A stretch of DNA of 64,000 nt from Enterobacter kobei (GTDB taxonomy: Bacteria; Pseudomonadota; Gammaproteobacteria; Enterobacterales; Enterobacteriaceae), in NCBI RefSeq assembly GCF_018323985.1, contig NZ_AP024590.1, positions 1,922,001-1,986,000 of the forward strand, in the 5' to 3' direction. A program made the position numbers and the translations under genes. Each line of letters opens with the position of its first letter. Position 1 is the first letter of the stretch. Shown here in pieces: positions 58,808 through 64,000 of the stretch. The notes under the pieces were generated by a model. The model ran no database searches, was not told where the DNA came from, and saw only the letters and a list, made by a program, of their open reading frames with translations.

Positions 58808-59263
58808 ATGAAAAAATTAGTAATTGCTCTGGTTATATCAGCCTTCACCTTTCCTCTGCTTGCTAAAGAAAACAAATTAACTTCAACTTTTGTTGATGAG
58901 CTAAAGAAATCGGTAGATAGCAATGAGCCTATTTCGTTGTCCATAGCGTTGTCATGTATAGCTCCTTCCGCGAGTGGGAGGCTGATTGTTACGAAACCTT
59001 CCTACACTATTGGTGAAAGTGTTGGAACATATTTATTCGAAAGCGGTTCACCGAAAAGCGCTGACCTGAGCTGGCTTACATTTGAACATCCTAATGACGA
59101 CTGGGATTCAAAGGAGGTTAGTGGAGTTAATTTCGGGCTGACCATGCCTGCCGGCCAGTTTTTTATCACCATTATGAAAAGTGGAAAAGTAAAAGCAGGG
59201 GTTAGTTCAAATGCTAAAAGCGGTATTCATGAAGTGGACTGTGTTGCTTCAGAAGCCAAATGA
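58808..59263 (+). CDS. Exported moron protein of unknown function
   Basis: 151 residues with a clear signal peptide ('MKKLVIALVISAFTFPLLAKE', cleavage probably after LLA). The mature part has two Cys ('ALSCIAPSASGRL', 'HEVDCVASEAK') that could form a disulphide, and looks beta-rich. It is AT-rich, splits the tape-measure/circularisation gene pair, and has its own promoter and terminator, all hallmarks of a lysogenic-conversion gene. No family is recognised. Confidence 0.78.
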   Translation: MKKLVIALVISAFTFPLLAKENKLTSTFVDELKKSVDSNEPISLSIALSCIAPSASGRLIVTKPSYTIGESVGTYLFESGSPKSADLSWLTFEHPNDDWDSKEVSGVNFGLTMPAGQFFITIMKSGKVKAGVSSNAKSGIHEVDCVASEAK

Positions 59264-59285
59264 TTACAGCTAGTTTTTAAAACAA

Positions 59286-59305
59286 CCCGCTTCGGCGGGT
59301 TTTTT
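59286..59305 (+). terminator. Intrinsic terminator of the exported-protein moron
   Basis: Stem CCCGC (59286-59290), stable TTCG tetraloop, stem GCGGG (59295-59299), then six T (59300-59305). Confidence 0.9.
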
Positions 59306-59321
59306 AATGCCCGGAGTTACC

Positions 59322-60719
59322 ATGAGCTGGAAAGATAATCTGCAGGATGCCTCGCTCAGGGGCGTTCCGTTCAAGGTTGATGAAGATGAGGCCACCTTTG
59401 GCCGCCGCGTACAGGTCCATGAATACCCAAACAGGGATAAGCCATGGGCGGAGGATTTAGGCCGGGCAACGCGCCGCTTCAGCGTGCAGGCTTACCTCAT
59501 CGGCGATGATTTCTTTGAGCAGCGCAATAAGTTAATCGAGGCTATTGAAAAGCCGGGATCATGCACGCTGGTGCACCCTTACTACGGCGAAATGACCGTC
59601 ACTGTGGATGATACTGTTCGGGTCAGCCACTCAGTAAGTGAGGGGCGTATGTGCCGCGTCAGCTTCAGCTTTATTGAATCTGGTGAGTTGTCCTTTCCGG
59701 CAGCCGGACTGGCTACGGGACAAAAGCTTTCATCGTCCGTTTCATTTTTTGATGATGCCATTTCCTCAGCGTTCGGCGCTTTTGGTATGGATGGCCTGCC
59801 TGATTTCCTGCAAAGCGGCGTGATTGATGAGGCGTCCGGCATGTTTGATACCGTTACCCGCGGGTTTCAGTATATAGACTCCGGTATCAGCGCCGCCTCA
59901 CGCCTGATGCAGGGTGATCTGTCTGTGTTGCTTAAGCCTCCATCCAGCGGCATGAGTTTTGTTAACCGGCTGCAGACGATGTGGCGCGCGGGAAGCAGGC
60001 TTTCCGGAAACGCCTCGGACCTGATGACAATGATTAAAGGGCTGACGGGGATCACGCTGGACAATGGGCTTGCGCCGCGTGGCGTGTGGAAAACAGACAG
60101 CAAAACCACACAGACACAGACGGTCCAGAGCAATCATGTCGCGCAGGCGGTGCGAACGACTGCAATCAGCGAAGCCGCCGCTGCTGTGGCAAACCTCCCG
60201 CAGCCCTCAAACCGTACCATTACGCGCCAGCAGGACCCGCAAAAGCCGGTTGTCATTGCTCACCCGGCTGTATCAACGATCCAGCCTCCTGTAACTGTGA
60301 CCTCATCCGGTACTGATTATTCAGGAGCTAACAGCGGCACGACGGGATCAACCCGGAACAACTCCGCGCCGGGCGTAACCAGCTCTGATGAAAACGACAC
60401 GGTTATCTCATGGGATGATCTTGCAGACGTGCGCGACAGCCTTAATGAGGCAATAGACAGGGAAATGGAGCGGGTAACAGATGATCGGCTTTATCAGGCA
60501 CTGGTAACTGTCCGCACGGACGTGAATCAGGATATTTCAGCGAGGCTTGAGCAGATCGAGCGCATAACGGAGCGGACGCCTTCAGAAATCACCCCCGCGC
60601 TGGTGCTGGCGGCTGACTGGTATGACTCGGCTTCCCGCGCTTCGGAAATAACAGCCCGCAATGGTATCCGTCATCCCGGCTTTGTGCCGGTTAAAACATT
60701 GAGGGTGCCGGTACGATGA
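59322..60719 (+). CDS. DNA circularisation / baseplate protein (Mu gpN-like)
   Basis: 465 residues from ATG 59322 (GGAG 5 bp upstream). The N-terminal ~95 residues are a DNA_circ_N domain ('MSWKDNLQDASLRGVPFKVDEDEATFGRRVQVHEYPNRDKPWAEDLG', 'RFSVQAYLIGDDFFEQRNKLIEAIEKPGSCTLVHPYYGEM'). The C-terminus ends 'ITARNGIRHPGFVP'. In Mu-like tails gpN is a baseplate component; the old name reflects a circularisation phenotype. Confidence 0.88.
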   Translation: MSWKDNLQDASLRGVPFKVDEDEATFGRRVQVHEYPNRDKPWAEDLGRATRRFSVQAYLIGDDFFEQRNKLIEAIEKPGSCTLVHPYYGEMTVTVDDTVRVSHSVSEGRMCRVSFSFIESGELSFPAAGLATGQKLSSSVSFFDDAISSAFGAFGMDGLPDFLQSGVIDEASGMFDTVTRGFQYIDSGISAASRLMQGDLSVLLKPPSSGMSFVNRLQTMWRAGSRLSGNASDLMTMIKGLTGITLDNGLAPRGVWKTDSKTTQTQTVQSNHVAQAVRTTAISEAAAAVANLPQPSNRTITRQQDPQKPVVIAHPAVSTIQPPVTVTSSGTDYSGANSGTTGSTRNNSAPGVTSSDENDTVISWDDLADVRDSLNEAIDREMERVTDDRLYQALVTVRTDVNQDISARLEQIERITERTPSEITPALVLAADWYDSASRASEITARNGIRHPGFVPVKTLRVPVR

Positions 60720-61789
60720 ATAATACCGTATTTCTCCGGGTTAACGGGCAGGAGTGGGGCGGCTGGACATCGGTCAGGATCGCCGCCGGCATTGAGCGTA
60801 TCGCCCGTGATTTCAGCGTGGAGATAACCCGCAGCTGGCCCGGTGATACCGAACAGGCGGAGCGCAGCGGCCGGATTAAAAACGGCGATCTGGTTGAGGT
60901 GCTGATCGGTACCGATAAGGTGCTGACCGGGTACGTTGAGGCCACGCCGGTACGTTACGACGCACGCAGTATCAGCACAGGTATTTCCGGTCGCAGCAAA
61001 ACGGCTGACCTTATCGACTGCTCTGCCACCCCTTCACAGTATGCCGGTCGCTCGCTGGCGCAGGTCGCTGCAGAGCTCGCTAAACCTTTCAGTATCGCGG
61101 TAGTTGACGCGGGAGGCGCATCCGGCGCGCTGCAGGGCGTTCAGGCAGACCAGGGTGAAACGGTCATGGATGTGCTCAACAAGATGCTCGGGCTGCAGCA
61201 GGCGCTGGCGTATGACAACGAACTGGGGGATCTGGTTATCGGCGGTATCGGTAGTCAGCGGGCGCACACGGCGCTGGTGCTGGGTGAAAACGTTCTTTCC
61301 TGCGATACAGAAAAGAGCATCCGCGACCGCTTCAGTGACTATCAGGTATCAGGTCAGCGTAAAGGTAATGATGATGACTTTGGCGAAGCCACGACGACGG
61401 CGATCCGCGCAAAGACTGTCGATGGCGGACTGAAGCGATATCGTCCGATGATTATCCGTCAGACCGGTAACGCCACCACCGCGACCTGCGGCGATCGTGC
61501 TGAGTTCGAAATGCGCCAGCGTGCTGCACGCACCGATGAGGCGACCTACACCGTGCAGGGCTGGCGGCAGGGTGACGGCTCACTCTGGCAGCCTAACCTG
61601 CAGGTGATCGTCTTTGACCCTGTCCTGGGCTTTAACAACCGTCAGATGGTGATCGCTGAGGTGACCTATCAGCAGGATGAAAACGGCACCGTGACTGAAA
61701 TCCGCGTCGGGCCGCCGGATGCTTATCTTCCTGAGCCGGACAAGCCCGGCAAGCGTAAGAAGAAAAAGACAGAGGAGGATGATTTCTGA
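60716..61789 (+). CDS. Baseplate hub protein (Mu gpP/gp44-like)
   Basis: 357 residues: 'NNTVFLRVNGQEWGGWTSVRIAAGIERIARDFSVEITRSWPG', 'GYVEATPVRYDARSISTGISGRSKTADLIDCSA' and 'ADQGETVMDVLNKMLGLQQALAYDNELGDLVIGG' are typical hub motifs. The C-terminus is basic ('KPGKRKKKKTEEDDF'). It forms the trimeric hub below the tube. It overlaps the gpN stop by 4 bp. Confidence 0.92.
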   Translation: MNNTVFLRVNGQEWGGWTSVRIAAGIERIARDFSVEITRSWPGDTEQAERSGRIKNGDLVEVLIGTDKVLTGYVEATPVRYDARSISTGISGRSKTADLIDCSATPSQYAGRSLAQVAAELAKPFSIAVVDAGGASGALQGVQADQGETVMDVLNKMLGLQQALAYDNELGDLVIGGIGSQRAHTALVLGENVLSCDTEKSIRDRFSDYQVSGQRKGNDDDFGEATTTAIRAKTVDGGLKRYRPMIIRQTGNATTATCGDRAEFEMRQRAARTDEATYTVQGWRQGDGSLWQPNLQVIVFDPVLGFNNRQMVIAEVTYQQDENGTVTEIRVGPPDAYLPEPDKPGKRKKKKTEEDDF

Positions 61790-62343
61790 TGGCTAACAGT
61801 TTTTCTGCCATGAGTCGCGGACTCTCAAACCTGCTGGCCCGCGCCGTAGTACGCGGCCTGGATACGGCGGCAAAATGCCAGATGCTCCAGATTGAAATGG
61901 GCGGGGGTGAGGGAAAAAGCGATATCGAGCACATGGAACCCTATGGCTTCACTGCCGCGCCGCTGCCGGGTGCTGAGTCCGTGGCGGCATACTTTGACGG
62001 CGACCGATCTCACGGCGTGGTGCTGGTTGTCTCTGACCGGCGTTACCGCATCAGGGGGCTGGCATCCGGTGAGGTGGCGGTTTATGACGATCAGGGGCAG
62101 TCGGTAACACTGACCCGTGCCGGGATAGTGGTCAATGGCGCAGGTAAGCCGATCACGTTCACCAACGCGCCAAAGGCCCGGTTTGAAATGAGCATTGAAG
62201 CAACGGGAGAAATCAAAGACAACTGCGATGCTTCCGGCCAGACCATGTCGTCCATGCGCACAACATACAACGGGCATAAACATAAAGAGAATGGCGATGG
62301 CGGCGGCACCACTGACGCGACAACGCAGAAAATGGGGGCCTGA
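61789..62343 (+). CDS. Baseplate spike protein (Mu gp45-like, gpV family)
   Basis: 184 residues. The N-terminal OB-fold region includes 'CQMLQIEMGGGEGKSDIEHMEPYGFTAAPLPGAESVAAYFDGDRSHGVVL'. A beta-helix and apex follow with a His pair 'TYNGHKHKENG', the position where Mu and P2 spikes bind iron by an HxH motif. It is the membrane-piercing tip of the tail. Confidence 0.92.
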   Translation: MANSFSAMSRGLSNLLARAVVRGLDTAAKCQMLQIEMGGGEGKSDIEHMEPYGFTAAPLPGAESVAAYFDGDRSHGVVLVVSDRRYRIRGLASGEVAVYDDQGQSVTLTRAGIVVNGAGKPITFTNAPKARFEMSIEATGEIKDNCDASGQTMSSMRTTYNGHKHKENGDGGGTTDATTQKMGA

Positions 62344-62756
62344 TGATTATTGCGATTAATGGTGTCGAGCGCGCCGTAACGTGGCCGCCTGATCCGCTTA
62401 CGCGGGCGGTGATTATTTCCCTGTTCTCATGGCGGCGCGCTGAACCGGACGACAGCCCGGATGAGGCGAACGGCTGGTGGGGCGACAGTTTTCCAACTGT
62501 ACAAAATGACCGTATCGGCTCGCGCCTGTATCTGCTCAGTCGCCAGAAACTGACAAACAAAACACCGCTCAAGGCGCGTGAATACATCAGCCAGGCGCTG
62601 CAATGGCTTGTTGATGACGGTGTGGCCGTGCGCGTTGATGTGAGTGCAGAACGCACCGGCATTAACCTGATGAGCGCGTCCGTTGTAATAAGCCAGAAAG
62701 ACGGCACCCGGACAGCATATTCATTTAACGATCTATGGAGTGAACTTAATGGCTGA
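62343..62756 (+). CDS. Baseplate protein, Mu gp46-like (GP46 family)
   Basis: 137 residues: 'ANGWWGDSFPTVQNDRIGSRLYLLSRQKLTNKTPLKAREYISQALQWLVDDGVA' is the GP46 signature. It is a wedge-associated baseplate protein (gp25/W-like role). The start shares a base with the spike stop. Its end overlaps the next start by 8 bp. Confidence 0.9.
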   Translation: MIIAINGVERAVTWPPDPLTRAVIISLFSWRRAEPDDSPDEANGWWGDSFPTVQNDRIGSRLYLLSRQKLTNKTPLKAREYISQALQWLVDDGVAVRVDVSAERTGINLMSASVVISQKDGTRTAYSFNDLWSELNG

Positions 62757-63816
62757 CAGCGGATTTACCCGCCCGACACTCCCCCAGTTAATCACCACCG
62801 TCCGAAACGATATCCTTACCCGTCTCGCTAACGATTCAACACTGGCCGCTCTGCGCCGCACCGATGCCGAGGTTTACGGTCGTGTGCAGGCGGCGGCCGT
62901 GCATACCGTTTACGGTTATATCGATTATCTGGCGCGTAACCTGTTGCCTGATCAGGCGGATGAGGACTGGCTTACCCGGCATGGCAATATGAAGCGATGC
63001 CCGCGTAAAGCGGCGACTGCAGCAGCGGGCTATGTGCGCTGGGATGTGGAAGATGACGGGATCAGTGTTGCTGCAGGTGTGACCATTCAGCGTGATGATC
63101 TTGTCTCATTTACCACTACGGCAGCGGCAGTTTCTGCTGGCGGCGTGCTGCGTGTTGCTGTTGTCTGTGACATTGCAGGTGCTTCAGGCAATACGGATGA
63201 TGGACTCGCTATGAGGCTGGTCAGCCCCATTACGGGGTTAACGTCTGCGGGTACCGCTGACAGCATTCAGGGCGGTGCGGATATTGAGGATCTGGAAGTC
63301 TGGCGCGGGCGCATTATAGAGCGCTGGTACTGGACGCCACAGGGAGGGGCAGACGGTGATTATGAGGTCTGGGCAAAAGAAGTGCCCGGCATAACGCGGG
63401 CATGGACTTACCGGCACTGGATGGGGCGGGGCACAGTCGGGGTACTGGTGGCTAACAGCGATCTGCTTAACCCGATCCCTGATGCAGCAACTGTTATCGC
63501 GGCTCAGGATCATATTGAACCCCTCGCGCCGGTTGCCGGCGCTGATATTTATGTCTTTGCACCCACACCGAAAATCATCGATTTCCATATACGGCTGACA
63601 CCGGACACCCCGGAAATCCGTTATGCAGTTATCGCCGAGATAAGGGCGATGATGCTGCGTGATGGCGTTCCGGATGGCACACTCAGGCCATCCAGAATCA
63701 GCGAAGCGGTCAGTCTGGCAACGGGTGAGTACAGCCATGAGCTGATCAGTCCGACAGCGGACGTCAAAATCGAAAAAGCCGAGATTGGCGTGGTGGGAGA
63801 TTTCACATGGACCTGA
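62749..63816 (+). CDS. Baseplate J-like protein (Mu gp47-like)
   Basis: 355 residues from ATG 62749. Family motifs are 'FTRPTLPQLITTVRNDILTRL', 'VYGYIDYLARNLLPDQADEDWLTRHG', 'DIEDLEVWRGRIIERWYWTPQGGADGDYEVWAKEVPGITRAWTYR' and 'APTPKIIDFHIRLTP'. It builds the baseplate wedge. Length matches the family. Confidence 0.93.
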   Translation: MADSGFTRPTLPQLITTVRNDILTRLANDSTLAALRRTDAEVYGRVQAAAVHTVYGYIDYLARNLLPDQADEDWLTRHGNMKRCPRKAATAAAGYVRWDVEDDGISVAAGVTIQRDDLVSFTTTAAAVSAGGVLRVAVVCDIAGASGNTDDGLAMRLVSPITGLTSAGTADSIQGGADIEDLEVWRGRIIERWYWTPQGGADGDYEVWAKEVPGITRAWTYRHWMGRGTVGVLVANSDLLNPIPDAATVIAAQDHIEPLAPVAGADIYVFAPTPKIIDFHIRLTPDTPEIRYAVIAEIRAMMLRDGVPDGTLRPSRISEAVSLATGEYSHELISPTADVKIEKAEIGVVGDFTWT

Positions 63817-64000
63817 CGCGGCAGTATGAGCAGATGCTGGGCGCATTGTTGCCCCGTGGCCCGGCGTGGGATAAAGACGATCCGCTACTTACCGGACTGG
63901 CCCCGTCACTGCAGAGGGTGCATGCGCGGGGCGATGCACTGATGAATGAAGTGGACGCCCGAACCGTTACCGAGCTGATAGACCGCTATGAAGCTCTTGC
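63807..64000 (+). CDS. Tail protein Mu gp48-like (DUF2313), N-terminal part
   Basis: 64 complete codons are visible before the window ends: 'MDLTRQYEQMLGALLPRGPAWDKDDPLLTGLAPSLQRVHARGDALMNE'. The 'Y...L..LLPRGPAW' start is diagnostic of DUF2313 proteins, which follow gp47 in Mu-like tails. The start overlaps the gp47 stop. Tail-fibre genes should follow outside the window. Confidence 0.88.
   Translation, partial: MDLTRQYEQMLGALLPRGPAWDKDDPLLTGLAPSLQRVHARGDALMNEVDARTVTELIDRYEAL

Larger units (their letters stand above)
25660..64000. mobile_element. SfV-like lambdoid/Mu-tailed prophage (right end outside window)
   Basis: From the integrase at the yecE junction to the window end there is an ordered phage genome. 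It runs int-xis and leftward early genes, then cI/cro immunity region, replication genes, Q antiterminator, lysis genes, HK97-like packaging and head genes, and Mu-like contractile-tail genes through the baseplate. No frameshift or transposon is visible in the structural genes, so the prophage may be functional. Several AT-rich genes with private promoters or terminators (morons) are scattered in it. Confidence 0.95.

Noticed and set aside
1..64000. CRISPR arrays and insertion sequences
   Set aside because: No regularly spaced direct repeats with spacers and no transposase ORF were seen; the only tandem repeats are the 15-bp iterons and the Ala/Glu/Lys-coding tract at 52480-52610.

Overview
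The window is chromosomal DNA of an enterobacterium. The host genes (tar, tap, cheR, cheB, cheY, cheZ, flhB, flhA, flhE, argS, yecM, cutC, cmoB, cmoA, yecN, yecE) are close to E. coli/Salmonella proteins over their full length and in nearly the same order. REP-like palindromes, the overall base composition and a rhamnogalacturonan-use operon with a KdgR-type operator suggest Enterobacter, Lelliottia, Leclercia or Kosakonia. The genus call is an inference, because no rRNA or marker gene is present.

Region 1 (1-3544) is the end of an archaic (Csu/sigma-type) chaperone-usher pilus operon: chaperone C-terminus, usher and a two-domain spore-coat-U tip adhesin. Region 2 (3576-16099) is the chemotaxis/flagellar export block. 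It starts at a textbook sigma-28 promoter (3576-3602) and reads tar-tap-cheR-cheB-cheY-cheZ, then flhB-flhA-flhE. A two-gene insert on the opposite strand splits it between cheZ and flhB: a Dgt-like dGTPase followed by an overlapping nucleotidyltransferase. Region 3 (16100-19210) is a rhiT-rhiN-like pair for uptake and hydrolysis of unsaturated rhamnogalacturonides, with a KdgR box upstream. Region 4 (19213-25680) is housekeeping: argS (-), yecM and cutC (+), then cmoB, cmoA, yecN and yecE (-).

Region 5 (about 25660 to beyond 64000) is a prophage inserted in the 5' part of yecE, which has lost its first ~30 codons. It has a lambdoid early region. The leftward operon carries rdgC-like, yfdR-like, several accessory genes, xis and int. 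The immunity region has a self-cleaving CI, a YdaS-type Cro and repeated GTAC-based operators. The rightward operon has a YmfL-like regulator, an O-like initiator with iterons inside the gene, a PerC-like protein, an adenine methyltransferase, a LexA-DNA-binding-domain-only protein, rusA, a KilA-N protein, a DUF968 nuclease and a Q82-like antiterminator. A moron follows Q: a eukaryotic-like Ser/Thr kinase and a PP2C phosphatase whose genes overlap, bracketed by terminators. Then come two holins, a GH19 endolysin, Rz/Rz1, small ORFs and a reverse-strand gene with a HEPN-like motif. Packaging and head genes are HK97-like (P27-type TerS, TerL, portal, ClpP-like protease, capsid). The tail is Mu-like and contractile (sheath, tube, -1 frameshifted chaperone, tape measure, gpN/P/45/46/47/48). 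This head and tail combination is that of SfV-like temperate myophages. The other prophage end lies outside the window.

The best candidates for under-described biology are the kinase-phosphatase moron downstream of Q, the dGTPase-nucleotidyltransferase pair inside the flagellar locus, the HEPN-motif reverse-strand moron, and a tRNA-guanine-transglycosylase-like protein in the leftward early operon. All functional claims for these four are inference from motifs and context.
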